Positions 42,349 through 51,933 of a stretch of 64,000 bases of DNA are shown here, one piece after another (within the stretch, counting starts at the first letter, position 1; each line of letters starts with the position of its first letter). Source of the stretch: Enterococcus_G camelliae (lineage in GTDB: Bacteria > Bacillota > Bacilli > Lactobacillales > Enterococcaceae); NCBI RefSeq assembly GCF_042685105.1, contig NZ_JBHUMO010000058.1, positions 1 to 64,000 on the forward strand, given 5' to 3'. The position numbers and the translations under genes are program-made. Below the pieces are notes generated by a model that did not search any database, was not told the DNA's origin, and saw only the letters and a list, made by a program, of their open reading frames with translations.

Positions 42349-42999
42349 TTATAACAATGAATCAAGTGAGGCATCTTTTTCTAAGAAAGATGCATCGTTC
42401 CAACACTTCAATTGATAGGGAGGTTTGACTGACTCTGTTTCTAAAATCGTCAAGCTATTATTGAAAAGCCCACCCATAGATCGGTATTCCGATTCTGGCT
42501 TGCCAATTAATGCTTGGAGTGCCGCCGTCATTGAAGAGCCATGGCCAACAAATAATAAGGGACCCTTGTCTTCAGCTACTTTTTGGGTAATAAATCCAGT
42601 CATTCGCTCAATCATTTCCGAAACTGTTTCACCATTAAATGGCGTAGGATCATACTTATCCATATGATAACGCATATTGCCGAGCTCAGTCGGATACTTT
42701 GTCAACATCTCATCAATTGATTGGCCCTCAAGAATGCCATAGCCCATTTCTACTAGTTCATCGGCTGGAATAATTTTTACTGGTCGCGACAATTGTTTAT
42801 TAATTTCCTCTGCCGTGGTTCGTGCACGTTGAGCCGAGCTACAATAAATACATTCAAAAGGCACATTTGAAATATGTTGTCCCAATGCTGCTATTTCAAG
42901 ATAGCTGGAAGGCAACAAGGGAGAATCCCCCTTCATTCCCTGAAATCTTCGTTGCAAATTCCATTCCGTTTTCCCATGTCTCGTAAAATAAAGATCCAT
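42349..42999 (-). CDS. Histidine phosphatase family protein (phosphoglycerate mutase-like)
   Basis: The 216-residue protein has the RHG motif (LYFTRHGKTEWN) at the N-terminus and second histidine region LFVGHGSSM near residue 145. Family members are phosphatases or cofactor-dependent mutases; this one is more likely a phosphatase of unknown substrate. It lies 20 bases downstream of trmL and 23 bases before recD2. Confidence 0.85.
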   Translation of the reverse strand: MDLYFTRHGKTEWNLQRRFQGMKGDSPLLPSSYLEIAALGQHISNVPFECIYCSSAQRARTTAEEINKQLSRPVKIIPADELVEMGYGILEGQSIDEMLTKYPTELGNMRYHMDKYDPTPFNGETVSEMIERMTGFITQKVAEDKGPLLFVGHGSSMTAALQALIGKPESEYRSMGGLFNNSLTILETESVKPPYQLKCWNDASFLEKDASLDSLL

Positions 43000-43019
43000 T
43001 GTCTCTCACTCATCCAATC

Positions 43020-43529
43020 CTAGTAATTGTCTAATTTATCGTTCGTGTAATGATGCGCTTTTTCCAAATCTGGAAAATTCTGTTGACGCAATGCTTCATA
43101 CAAAACGAGTGCCACCGTGTTAGACAAATTCAACGAACGAACATGTTCGTCATTCATTGGAATCCGCAAACACTTGTCAGGATTTTCACGCATAAATGCC
43201 TCTGGTAACCCGGTTGTTTCCTTGCCAAATAAAAAGAAATGATCTTTTCCATCTGCGTAATCCACTTCAGAATAAGTCTGATTGGCAAATTTCGTAATTA
43301 AATGCAGCGGGCGATTACCTAAATAGGTTAAAAAAGCTGCTAAATCTTGATGATAAGTAATATCAACCGCATCCCAATAATCCAAACCTGCCCGCTTTAA
43401 GTGTTTGTCATCTGTGGAAAAGCCTAATGGTTCAATTAAATGCAAGGGGGCATTCGTCGCGGCACACGTTCGCGAAATATTTCCGGTATTTGCTGGAATT
43501 AAAGGTTCAAACAGTACAATATGGTTCAC
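43020..43529 (-). CDS. trmL: tRNA (cytidine/uridine34-2'-O)-methyltransferase
   Basis: TrmL 2'-O-methylates the wobble base of tRNA-Leu. The 169-residue SPOUT protein has NTGNISRTCAATNAPLHLI at the N-terminus and the knot region LFGKETTGLP...IPMNDEHVRSLNLSNTVALV. Start is GTG 43529 with AAAAGGAG. A structured leader with a terminator upstream suggests attenuation. Confidence 0.94.
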   Translation of the reverse strand: MNHIVLFEPLIPANTGNISRTCAATNAPLHLIEPLGFSTDDKHLKRAGLDYWDAVDITYHQDLAAFLTYLGNRPLHLITKFANQTYSEVDYADGKDHFFLFGKETTGLPEAFMRENPDKCLRIPMNDEHVRSLNLSNTVALVLYEALRQQNFPDLEKAHHYTNDKLDNY

Positions 43530-43574
43530 AAAAAAGACTCCTTTTCCATCGTATCTTCATTTTTTTCCATTCAA

Positions 43575-43689
43575 TAAAAAAAACGTACCAACTCGGTGAT
43601 CAAGCACGGCGAGCTGTTACGTTAGTGAAGCTTTTTTCACTAACTTTTATCAGAACAGGATGCTGATAAAAACCAATGAAAAATGACTT
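43575..43689 (-). promoter_or_regulatory. Three-hairpin, attenuator-like leader of trmL
   Basis: Between a promoter and trmL, the minus-strand transcript would form TTTTATCAG/CTGATAAAA (43645-43671), GTTAGTGAA/TTCACTAAC (43621-43644), and a third stem (43584-43595/43610-43621) followed by T8. The last is terminator-like and lies 46 bases before the start codon. It fits a conditional terminator, or the end of rlmA with read-through; no known riboswitch class was matched. Confidence 0.5.
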
Positions 43690-43695
43690 GAGAAC

Positions 43696-43724
43696 AATAT
43701 ATCACTCCCGTGTTATTTATGCAA
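43696..43724 (-). promoter_or_regulatory. Promoter upstream of the trmL leader
   Basis: On the minus strand TTGCAT (complement of 43719-43724), 17 bases, TATATT (complement of 43696-43701). It places transcription start just before the first hairpin. Confidence 0.65.
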
Positions 43725-43749
43725 GGGTTAAATGAAAAAAATGTAAATA

Positions 43750-44595
43750 TTACATTGGTTTCGTTCCAATTAACAAATCTACATCAACCGTAATAGTCTC
43801 AAGTGGATGCTGATACAGCTCTTCTTTTTTTACAGAGGGTACCCCCCATTCTAACGGGGACATTTCCAATAAATCGCGTTGTCGCTTTGCTGGTATTTTG
43901 AAAACATACGAAAACCTTTCATGAGTAGCATCGGGAAATTCTTGAAAAAATTTTGAAAGGACACGTTCATTTGAATATTGTTGTTTGTGAAGGTTATCCG
44001 GATAGAATGCTTGGCGTAGTTCCTTTAAATAATTCGCATTCGGAACAATCTTCATCACTTTTCCACCAGGGACCAGAATGCGACGAAATTCTTGATAATT
44101 CGAGGGTGAAAAAATATTGAGTACACGATCGAATGTCTGAGATGCAAATGGTAAGTTGGTTAAATCTGCCATACACCAAAAATCACCATATGGCTGATTG
44201 GTTGCCTGATAAATGCCTTCTTTGGCTATATCAAAACCGATACTCACTTGCGGTTGTCCATGCTCTGTTAACAAATTCAAAAAACTTCCTTCTCCACAAC
44301 CAACATCCAGTAATCGCGTACCAGGTAAGGCTTCTGCGCAGCGTTGAATAATGGGTTGATACATACCCGATTGAATCATCCGCCCACGAGCTTGAAATAA
44401 AGAAGCATCATAGCCACTCTCAATTGCATGCGTCAGGAAATACAAAGTTCCTTTTTTGGATACATCAAATTGATGGCCATTTTGACAAGCTAATCCATGT
44501 GATTGTTTCGTCATCGTAGCAAAACAAATGGGACACCGGAATAACTCCGTATGTTGCCAGACGAACTGTTGACCACGTTCTATTTTTTTTAGCAT
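43750..44595 (-). CDS. rlmA: 23S rRNA (guanine-N1)-methyltransferase RlmA
   Basis: The 281-residue protein has the RlmA zinc-binding N-terminus (CPICFATM...CQNGHQFDVSKKGTLYFL) and a SAM-binding Rossmann domain (LLDVGCGEGSFL near residue 95). It methylates G745 or G748 in 23S rRNA; which one cannot be read from sequence. GGAGGCGAG lies before the ATG. It is divergent from cutC. Confidence 0.88.
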   Translation of the reverse strand: MLKKIERGQQFVWQHTELFRCPICFATMTKQSHGLACQNGHQFDVSKKGTLYFLTHAIESGYDASLFQARGRMIQSGMYQPIIQRCAEALPGTRLLDVGCGEGSFLNLLTEHGQPQVSIGFDIAKEGIYQATNQPYGDFWCMADLTNLPFASQTFDRVLNIFSPSNYQEFRRILVPGGKVMKIVPNANYLKELRQAFYPDNLHKQQYSNERVLSKFFQEFPDATHERFSYVFKIPAKRQRDLLEMSPLEWGVPSVKKEELYQHPLETITVDVDLLIGTKPM

Positions 44596-44673
44596 GACTC
44601 GCCTCCGCTCTTCTTCTTACTTTAGCATAACTTTATGCTAAAATGCTAGAGTAGAAGCAAGGAGAATGGAGGA

Positions 44674-45339
44674 ATGGAAAAAATGATCCAAGAATTTTGT
44701 GCAGAAAATTTTACCCAAATACCACAAGCATTGCATGCAGGAGCAACACGCATCGAGCTCTGTGACAATTTAGCCGTTGGTGGCACTACTCCCAGTCTAG
44801 GCGTCATCGCGGAAAGTTTTGCCTACACGACTGAAAAGAAAATTCCGTTGATGGTGATGATTCGTCCCAGGTCCGGTGATTTTGTCTATAATGACCTTGA
44901 ATTAAAGATGATGGAACGCGATATACTCGAAGTCCAAAAAATAGGTGTCGATGGGCTTGTCCTAGGATGTCTCACAAAAGAGCATTTATTGGATAAAGAA
45001 GCCTTACTTGATTTACTGGGACAAGCAGAGGGGATGCAGGTTACCTTCCATATGGCATTTGATTTGATTCCGACTGAATGCCAATTGCCAGCACTCACAT
45101 GGCTAGCGGATCACGGCGTCACCCGTGTATTGACTCACGGGGGCCCACTTACTGTACCGATTGAGAAGCAATATCCTCACTTGCAACGACTAATCGCAAA
45201 TGCCGATCAACGAATCACCTTTATTATTGGTGGGGGAATAACGAGTAAAAATAAACAACACGTCTGGGCTGCTTTAGGTAACGTTGAACTTCATGGAACC
45301 AAGATTGTTGACCTGCCAGCCAGCACTAGCGAGGCGTAA
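44674..45339 (+). CDS. cutC: Copper homeostasis protein CutC
   Basis: The 221-residue TIM-barrel protein has GATRIELCDNLAVGGTTPSLG and VLTHGG, standard for CutC. Family members have been linked to copper tolerance but the reaction is unsettled. It has AAGGAGAATGGAGG upstream and its own terminator. Confidence 0.9.
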   Translation: MEKMIQEFCAENFTQIPQALHAGATRIELCDNLAVGGTTPSLGVIAESFAYTTEKKIPLMVMIRPRSGDFVYNDLELKMMERDILEVQKIGVDGLVLGCLTKEHLLDKEALLDLLGQAEGMQVTFHMAFDLIPTECQLPALTWLADHGVTRVLTHGGPLTVPIEKQYPHLQRLIANADQRITFIIGGGITSKNKQHVWAALGNVELHGTKIVDLPASTSEA

Positions 45340-45354
45340 GCGACAAATAAAAAA

Positions 45355-45405
45355 AGCCAGCTGAATAAAGAAAAATCATTGCTTTTCCTCTTTATTCATC
45401 TGGCT
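45355..45405. terminator. Terminator between cutC and mgtE
   Basis: AGCCAGCTGAATAAAG pairs with CTTTATTCATCTGGCT; bidirectional between convergent genes. Confidence 0.8.
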
Positions 45406-45423
45406 CATTCTATTCAATGGGTG

Positions 45424-46791
45424 CTATTTGTTGATAAAATAATTCATAAAAATACTGGCAATATTAAAATAAATAAGGACACTTGTTAAATCGCTAAGCG
45501 TGGTAATAAATGGCCCACTAGCAACAGCCGGATCAAAACCTAATTTATCCATTAACATCGGAATCAAACTCCCAGCCAGATTGGCAACCGTGATGGCACA
45601 CATCATGGCCATCCCAATAACAAAACCTAAAATAGGATTACCCTTCCAAATAGTAACAATCAAAAAAATCGTTAGACCCGTGATGGCCCCAGTTACTAGA
45701 CCGGTTAACACTTCCCCAATCACGGTTCGCCAGATTGTTTTCTCCTTGTCGTCATTTATAGCAATTCGCCTGACAGCAACCGCTAGCGATTGTGTTCCAG
45801 CGTTCCCAGCTGTACCAGTAATCAGGGAAATAAAAACTGCTAAAATACTTGCTTCACTTACTAGTTCTTCGTAATGGCTAATCAAAGAAGCCGTCGCCAT
45901 CCCTAAAAACAAGAGTGTGATTAACCAAGGTAACCGCCGACTCGCTGCCTTGACAGGATTTTCACTGACTTCTTCAACGTTGACCCCAGCTAATCCGGAG
46001 TAATCACTCGCTGCCTCATCATCGATAACATCAATGATGTCATCAACTGTCACAATCCCTAATAACCCATCATCGTAATCAATAACTGGCAAGGCAAGGA
46101 AATCATAGTCCCGAAATGTTTGAGCGACATCTTCTTGGTCATCTCCAACATGAACAGAAATGACCCGTTTGCTCATAACATCTTCAATCATTCGATCATC
46201 ATCATTGATAATTAAATCCCTTAAAGAAATAACCCCTACTAGTCGTTCTTCCTGATCAATGACATAAATATAATAAATGGTCTCCGCCATATCGGCTTGT
46301 GATTTCAAAACGTACATGGCCGAGCGAACAGTTTGGTTCGCCACAATGGCAACATACTCCGTTGTCATAATGGAACCAGCTGTATCATCCTCGTAATGCA
46401 GCAAATCCTTAATCTCAGTTGCTTCTTCACTGTCCATCAAAGTCAAGTATTGCGCCAATTGATGTTTTGGGAGAGTCTTCATTAAATCGACTGCATTATC
46501 GGTATACATATCGCCAAGCATTTCTGCTGCATAAGTTGGGCGCATTTCTTCTAGATAGCTTTTCATCTCATCGGTATCTTCCAACGAGTCAAACATATCA
46601 GCTAATTCTTTCGGAGACAGGTAGGCATAAAGTAGCCGACGTTTTGAGGCATCGAGAGACTGGTAAAACTGACCTTGTTCATAGATATGCAGATCCAAAA
46701 AGTTTTCCCGAAAATCTTGCAAGCGATTCTGTTGCAATGCTTCTTCTAATTGATGGAATTGCTGTGCTAAATTTTCTTGTGTTTCTTCCAA
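45424..46791 (-). CDS. mgtE: Magnesium transporter MgtE
   Basis: The 455-residue channel has a soluble N-domain (residues 1-130), a tandem CBS pair (residues 135-255) and five C-terminal membrane helices (LLFLGMATASLISHY onward). The family motif TGTAGNAGTQSLAVAVR is present. MgtE imports Mg2+ gated by cytoplasmic Mg2+. TTG 46791 with GAGGTGAG is a better start than GTG 46800. It lies only a few bases after the pseudouridine synthase gene. Confidence 0.94.
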   Translation of the reverse strand: MEETQENLAQQFHQLEEALQQNRLQDFRENFLDLHIYEQGQFYQSLDASKRRLLYAYLSPKELADMFDSLEDTDEMKSYLEEMRPTYAAEMLGDMYTDNAVDLMKTLPKHQLAQYLTLMDSEEATEIKDLLHYEDDTAGSIMTTEYVAIVANQTVRSAMYVLKSQADMAETIYYIYVIDQEERLVGVISLRDLIINDDDRMIEDVMSKRVISVHVGDDQEDVAQTFRDYDFLALPVIDYDDGLLGIVTVDDIIDVIDDEAASDYSGLAGVNVEEVSENPVKAASRRLPWLITLLFLGMATASLISHYEELVSEASILAVFISLITGTAGNAGTQSLAVAVRRIAINDDKEKTIWRTVIGEVLTGLVTGAITGLTIFLIVTIWKGNPILGFVIGMAMMCAITVANLAGSLIPMLMDKLGFDPAVASGPFITTLSDLTSVLIYFNIASIFMNYFINK

Positions 46792-46805
46792 TCCTCTCAC
46801 CTCGC

Positions 46806-47702
46806 TTAAAATGTCGTCCGAATGACGCGGGCCATATCTTCAGGCAATGGCTGAACAAATGACAAAGGTTCTCCCGTAAAGGGATGGTTAAAATATAATT
46901 CGTAGCAATGCAATGCCTGCCTAGTTATCCCTAAGTCCATTCGACCACCATACAACTCGTCGCCGATTAATGGACATCCTATTGAAGCAAAATGCACTCG
47001 AATTTGATGGGTTCTCCCCGTATGCAATTGAATATCCACCAACACTTGTCGCTCGTGCTTTTTTTCTATCCAATATTCCGTTTTGGCATAGCGTCCCGTT
47101 TCCGTTACTTGCCGTTGGATCAATGAGTCATAATTTCGACCAATTGGGGCAATAATGGCATCATGTACTCGCAGCACAGCTTGTTCATCTGAAACTAACG
47201 CTTGGTATTTTTTCGTAAACTGTTTCTCTCGCAATTGCACATCAAGTTTGGCATGTGCAAAGCCATGCTTCGCAAAAACCATCAACCCCGTCGTGTCTCG
47301 ATCCAATCTCGTCACAACATGAACCACTTGATTGGGGTAGTTGTTTCGTTTGTAGTACCCCTTCACCCGATTGGCCATTGTTTGATTTGGATGGTATTGA
47401 GCGGGGATTGAGGACACGTTTGCTGGCTTATTGACCACCAATACATGTTCGTCTTCAAAGACAATATCAATAGGCGTATCATCAACCAATAACGTTTCAT
47501 GTTCCTGCTCATCTGGGGTCACAATGGTCACTATATCCCCTTGCTGCAAAAAATACAAGACATTTTCAATGTGTTGATTCACAAAAATCGCGCCACCTTG
47601 AAATTTAATTTTAGCAAGTAACCCCTTTGATACACCCTGCTCTTTTAAGAAAAATTTCACTTGCTGCTTTTCAACTTTATGAAATTCATACTCAAATCTC
47701 AT
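46806..47702 (-). CDS. RluA/RluD-family pseudouridine synthase
   Basis: The 298-residue enzyme has an N-terminal S4-like region (SKGLLAKIKFQGGAIFVN), catalytic motif RLDRDTTGLMVFAK with the aspartate, and TGRTHQIRVHFASIG. The exact target uridine in rRNA or tRNA is not predictable, though this position in Firmicutes (after nadK) is usual. Starts at 47702 overlapping the nadK end by four bases. Confidence 0.92.
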   Translation of the reverse strand: MRFEYEFHKVEKQQVKFFLKEQGVSKGLLAKIKFQGGAIFVNQHIENVLYFLQQGDIVTIVTPDEQEHETLLVDDTPIDIVFEDEHVLVVNKPANVSSIPAQYHPNQTMANRVKGYYKRNNYPNQVVHVVTRLDRDTTGLMVFAKHGFAHAKLDVQLREKQFTKKYQALVSDEQAVLRVHDAIIAPIGRNYDSLIQRQVTETGRYAKTEYWIEKKHERQVLVDIQLHTGRTHQIRVHFASIGCPLIGDELYGGRMDLGITRQALHCYELYFNHPFTGEPLSFVQPLPEDMARVIRTTF

Positions 47703-48502
47703 TCGTCTAAGTCTCCTATAAAAGCATCACGCACACGTCGCCAAAAATGAGTATGTCGATAAGACGCGAATTGAATTTTTTCATCCGCAATCCGATAGAA
47801 AATCGACTTGATTTCTTCTTGTTGCAATTGAAACTGATCAATCGTTATTAAACACTCCGCACTATCTTGCATGCGCAGTTCGATCCATTCATGACTGGCA
47901 ATAACCATTGGTGAGCCAAGCGTTCGAAAAACACGATTATTTAAAGATGCAATTTCCGCTAACTGAATCGCATTGATTCGTGGGTGTAGCACTGCCCCGC
48001 CAATGCTTTTATTGTAGGCTGTTGATCCCGTTGGTGTCGAAACAGATAGCCCATCTCCCCGAAACCGTTCAAACAACTCGTCACGAATATAAATATCCGC
48101 CACCATCGTGGTATCCGTCCGTTTCACTGTAGATTCATTCAGCGATAAAAAATGTTTGGCTGGTTTGCCATTCCGATAAGTAATCCGAACATCCAAAAGC
48201 GGGTAACGCACGCTCTCTTCTTTTTTGGTACTTAATAATTCTATCAAGTCATCCACTTCATAATCCCGCCAATCTGTGTAAAATCCCAGATGACCTGTAT
48301 GAACGCCAATAAATCGAACTTGATCCAATTTGTGACTATACAAATGAAACGCAGATAACAAGGTACCATCGCCACCCACAGATATGACTAATTCTGGATT
48401 TGTCTGATCAATGGTATGGCCAGCTGCCATTAATTTTTCTAATAATTCAGCTGTTATTTGTAATGAATGTTCCGTTTTATTGTGGACCACTGCTATCTTC
48501 AA
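47699..48502 (-). CDS. nadK: NAD kinase
   Basis: NadK phosphorylates NAD to NADP. The GGDG motif (SVGGDGTLLSAFH) near residue 45 and TPTGSTAYNKSIGGAVLHP are diagnostic. The likely start is TTG 48502 with GAGG nine bases upstream, giving 267 aa; the frame also offers ATG 48511. It overlaps the end of the alarmone synthetase, so is translationally coupled. Confidence 0.93.
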   Translation of the reverse strand: MKIAVVHNKTEHSLQITAELLEKLMAAGHTIDQTNPELVISVGGDGTLLSAFHLYSHKLDQVRFIGVHTGHLGFYTDWRDYEVDDLIELLSTKKEESVRYPLLDVRITYRNGKPAKHFLSLNESTVKRTDTTMVADIYIRDELFERFRGDGLSVSTPTGSTAYNKSIGGAVLHPRINAIQLAEIASLNNRVFRTLGSPMVIASHEWIELRMQDSAECLITIDQFQLQQEEIKSIFYRIADEKIQFASYRHTHFWRRVRDAFIGDLDE

Positions 48503-49178
48503 TTTTACCATCCTCTTGTGTCCTTTCTAACTCCTCATGATGCGAATGATGCTCTCCTGAGCCTTTGCCTCGGATAAATAAATGCTGAGCCTCTTGAATT
48601 TCTTCGCGGATACTGGACATCTCCTCATCTAATTGATATGCGGCTTCGGCTGCACGTCTCAAGCGAATGCCAATTTCGGGCGGAAAATCGCCTTGATATT
48701 TGTAATTCAAAGAATGTTCAATTGTTGCCCAGAAATTCATCGCTAAGGTTCGAATTTGAATTTCAGCTAAAATTTTCTTTTCACCCGTCACTAACTGTAC
48801 CGGGTATTCAACAACCAAATGATACGAACGATACCCGCTCGTCTTTTGGTTACTAATATAGTCTCTCTCAATAATGACATTCATATCGTTACGATTCCGA
48901 ATTAATTGAACCACTTGATGGATATCTTCCACAAATTGACACATAATCCGCAAACCAGCAATGTCCGACATCTCTTCTTCTAACCGTTCAAACGGTATAT
49001 TGCGCAATTGGCTTTTGGCAAGAATACTATCCACAGGTTTCACACGACCCGTCACAAATTCAATCGGTACATGTTTGTTTTGTTCCCGAAATTGCTTCCG
49101 AATCCCCCGTAACTTTACTTTTAATTCTGAGACGGTCTGCTCATACGGTGCTAAAAACTGTTCCCAATCACGTTCCAT
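48477..49178 (-). CDS. relQ: Small alarmone synthetase (RelQ-type (p)ppGpp synthetase)
   Basis: The 233-residue protein has only the synthetase domain: GLRIMCQFVEDIHQVV, TSGYRSYHLVVEYPV and EIQIRTLAMNFWATIEHSLNYKY. No hydrolase or TGS domain is present, so it is a small alarmone synthetase. The nadK-rluD neighbours are standard for RelQ in Firmicutes. ATG 49178 with GAGGG upstream; an upstream in-frame ATG lies at 49184. Confidence 0.93.
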   Translation of the reverse strand: MERDWEQFLAPYEQTVSELKVKLRGIRKQFREQNKHVPIEFVTGRVKPVDSILAKSQLRNIPFERLEEEMSDIAGLRIMCQFVEDIHQVVQLIRNRNDMNVIIERDYISNQKTSGYRSYHLVVEYPVQLVTGEKKILAEIQIRTLAMNFWATIEHSLNYKYQGDFPPEIGIRLRRAAEAAYQLDEEMSSIREEIQEAQHLFIRGKGSGEHHSHHEELERTQEDGKIEDSSGPQ

Positions 49179-49343
49179 CTTCATCCCTCGTTTCTTATAA
49201 ACATACAGGCTTATCTTATCATAGATTAGAGAAAATCTTTAGTCCTATTACTTCCTTTCCAAACGAAACCTTCTTTGTTTCAAAGTTGACAGACGGCTTG
49301 TTTTCGAGTAAAACGAAGGAAGACACAAGAAAGAAGGTTTATC

Positions 49344-49928
49344 ATGAGCGAACAACTTGAAATCGAATGGAAAACAGCCTTAACGGAAGCCGAATACCAT
49401 CAACTTTTGGCACAATTTGCTGTTTCGCCTACTCAATTTTTCACCCAAACCAATACCTACTTCGATACACCAGACTTTCTATTGCAACAACAAAATTGCG
49501 GCCTGCGCATTCGCGTATTTGACACATCGGCCGAACTGACCTTGAAATCCCCTGAATCGCTGGGAAAGTTGGAAACAACGGACCAACTGACAAAGGAAAT
49601 CGCCGCCAGTTGTATTGAAGCGGGACATATTATTCAGGAAGGTGCGGTTGCAAAAAAATTACTTGCCTTGGGTATTGATCCGACCTTGGTCACCGTATTT
49701 GCCGAACTAACCACCAAACGAGTCGAAATTCCCATCCAAGAAGGCTTACTTGCCATCGATGAAAGCTGGGCCAACCATTTGCATGACTATGAATTAGAAT
49801 TAGAGGTAGATGCCGTGCATTCGGATCAAGGCAGTTTTCTCCAACTCTTACGTCAGTGGAACATTGCGTACAAGCCTTCCAAAAATAAAATTCAGCGAGC
49901 CAAAGAAGCCACCGACCTCACAAGATAG
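49344..49928 (+). CDS. CYTH-domain protein (YjbK-like triphosphate tunnel enzyme)
   Basis: A 194-residue CYTH/triphosphate-tunnel protein: EIEWKTALTEAEY at the N-terminus (the ExExK-like motif), LRIRVFDTSAELTLKSPE, and later ELELEVDAV. Such enzymes hydrolyse or bind triphosphorylated substrates. Its divergent position beside relQ is conserved in Firmicutes; a functional tie is inference. Confidence 0.85.
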   Translation: MSEQLEIEWKTALTEAEYHQLLAQFAVSPTQFFTQTNTYFDTPDFLLQQQNCGLRIRVFDTSAELTLKSPESLGKLETTDQLTKEIAASCIEAGHIIQEGAVAKKLLALGIDPTLVTVFAELTTKRVEIPIQEGLLAIDESWANHLHDYELELEVDAVHSDQGSFLQLLRQWNIAYKPSKNKIQRAKEATDLTR

Positions 49929-49946
49929 CCTTGTTTTGGTCCATAG

Positions 49947-49993
49947 ACAAACCCCATTTACACCCGAACAATTCGGATCTAACTGGGGTTTGT
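49947..49993. terminator. Terminator between the CYTH gene and pepF
   Basis: ACAAACCCCA pairs with TGGGGTTTGT, with an inner CCGAA/TTCGG stem. Confidence 0.75.
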
Positions 49994-50014
49994 TGTTGTT
50001 ATCAATTGATACCT

Positions 50015-51832
50015 TTACTCTTCTAATTCTGCCACCAACGCTTCGAGTTCATTGAGGCGTTGTTCAAAGACGGTCATGGCATCAACAATGTAATCCGCCT
50101 TTGTCATATCGACACCGGCTTTTTTCATCACTTCCACCGGATAATCACTAGATCCAGATTTCAAATAAGTGAGGTAGTTCGTCAACGCATCTGGTCCTTC
50201 AGTTAAAATTTTGTGCGACAAAGCCGAAGCTGCTGAGAATCCTGTTGCATATTGGAATACATAATAATTGTAATAAAAATGAGGGATTCTTGACCATTCA
50301 AGCTTGATTTCTTCGTCGTCTGCTAAAGCTGGCCCGTAATATTTCTTATTCAGCTCACCATAGGATTCACTTAAGAATTCAGCAGTTAACGGGGTTCCCT
50401 TGGCATCTTCCACATGCATAAAATGTTCGAATTCGGCAAATTGAGTTTGACGGAAAATAGTGCCTTTGAATCCATCCAGATAATGATTCAAAATATACGC
50501 ACGCACTTTGGGATCAGTTTCCGTTTTTAATAGATACTCCGTAAGAAGGTTTTCATTCGTTGTTGAAGCTATCTCTGCTAAGAAAATTGGATAGTCTCCA
50601 TACACATATGGTTGATTCTTGCGAGTAAAGAAGCTGTGTACACTGTGACCCATTTCGTGAACAAGTGTAAACAATTGATCCAACGTATCATGCCAGTTTA
50701 ATAGAATGTATGGTAAGGTATCATACGCACCTGAAGAATAGGCACCACTACGTTTTCCTTTATTTTCAACAACATCAATCCAGCGGTTGTCAAAAGCTGA
50801 TTTTACAACGTCTAGGTACTCTTCCCCCATTGGCGCTAAGGCTTCCAATGCTTTTTTTACAGCTTCTTCATAACAATACGTAATAGAGGCTTCTCCTAAT
50901 AGCGGTGTGTAAACATCGTACATATGCAATTCATCCACAGCCAACAGACGTTTACGCAATGTCATATAGCGATGCAAAAGCGGTAAGTGCGCATTAACCA
51001 CCTCTACCAATGTATCATAAACTGCTTCAGGTACATGGTTGCTACTCAATGCTGCTTGACGTGCACTTTCAAAATGGCGAACCGACGCTTTAAAATTATG
51101 AGCTTTCACATTGGTACTTAGCGTCGAGGCAAACGTATTTCGGAATTGTTCATAGACTTGATATAATCCTTTAAACGCTGCTTCACGTACTTCCCGATTG
51201 GTGCTTTCCATCAATTGACCATAGACTCCATGCGACAACTGAATGGTTTCCCCATTTTCTCCTTCAATAGTTGGAAATACCAAATCCGCATTATTCAACA
51301 CGGAAAATGTTTTGCTTGGTGAACCAAAAATTTCGCTAGAACCAGCTAGCAACGCTTCTTGTTCAGCCGGTAAGACATGCGTACGATTCGCAACAATTGT
51401 TTCAATAAAATGACGGTACTCAGCAAGCGCAGGCTCTTGCTCAAAATAACCCCAGATTACGTCATCAGCTAATGAAAGAACTTCTGGCTCAAACCAACTC
51501 AAAGCCGCCCCTACTTGCGCAGCTAAATTGGTTGCACGAGCATTTAATGCTTGATAAGTCGTATTTGCGGTATCTTGATCGTTCTTTAAATGACTATAAA
51601 CATACAGTGTTTCTAATTTTCGTGAAATAGACAACAAATACTCAATTGCATTCAAAAAGGCGGTAGCATTCTCTGCCAATGTCCCTTGATAGTCACTCGC
51701 TTGCTTCACTTCTTCTTGCACGGTTTTAAAAGCCGTTTCGAATTCCGCATCTGAAGCAAAAATTTTCGTTAAATCCCAAGTCAATGCTTCTTCCACTTCG
51801 TCTCTTAGTGGTAGTTGTTTCACTTCTGACAT
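50015..51832 (-). CDS. pepF: Oligoendopeptidase F
   Basis: The 605-residue M3-family zinc metallopeptidase has HEMGHSVHSFF (HExxH) near residue 390 and the downstream ligand glutamate region. It cleaves oligopeptides of about 7-17 residues in the cytoplasm. AAAAGGGG lies upstream of the ATG. It is followed across a gap by coiA, as in many lactic-acid bacteria. Confidence 0.94.
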   Translation of the reverse strand: MSEVKQLPLRDEVEEALTWDLTKIFASDAEFETAFKTVQEEVKQASDYQGTLAENATAFLNAIEYLLSISRKLETLYVYSHLKNDQDTANTTYQALNARATNLAAQVGAALSWFEPEVLSLADDVIWGYFEQEPALAEYRHFIETIVANRTHVLPAEQEALLAGSSEIFGSPSKTFSVLNNADLVFPTIEGENGETIQLSHGVYGQLMESTNREVREAAFKGLYQVYEQFRNTFASTLSTNVKAHNFKASVRHFESARQAALSSNHVPEAVYDTLVEVVNAHLPLLHRYMTLRKRLLAVDELHMYDVYTPLLGEASITYCYEEAVKKALEALAPMGEEYLDVVKSAFDNRWIDVVENKGKRSGAYSSGAYDTLPYILLNWHDTLDQLFTLVHEMGHSVHSFFTRKNQPYVYGDYPIFLAEIASTTNENLLTEYLLKTETDPKVRAYILNHYLDGFKGTIFRQTQFAEFEHFMHVEDAKGTPLTAEFLSESYGELNKKYYGPALADDEEIKLEWSRIPHFYYNYYVFQYATGFSAASALSHKILTEGPDALTNYLTYLKSGSSDYPVEVMKKAGVDMTKADYIVDAMTVFEQRLNELEALVAELEE

Positions 51833-51933
51833 AGTTTAAAAACCCCTTTTCTCTTATTTCTGCGATGGTAGCTTTTCTCACAGAAGACTTTATTGTATCA
51901 TACTATATTTTTTCGTGAGAAGCATTTTATTTG

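Noticed and set aside
43575..43689. SAM or T-box riboswitch before trmL
   Set aside because: No class-specific conserved sequence could be matched; only hairpins and a terminator are evident.
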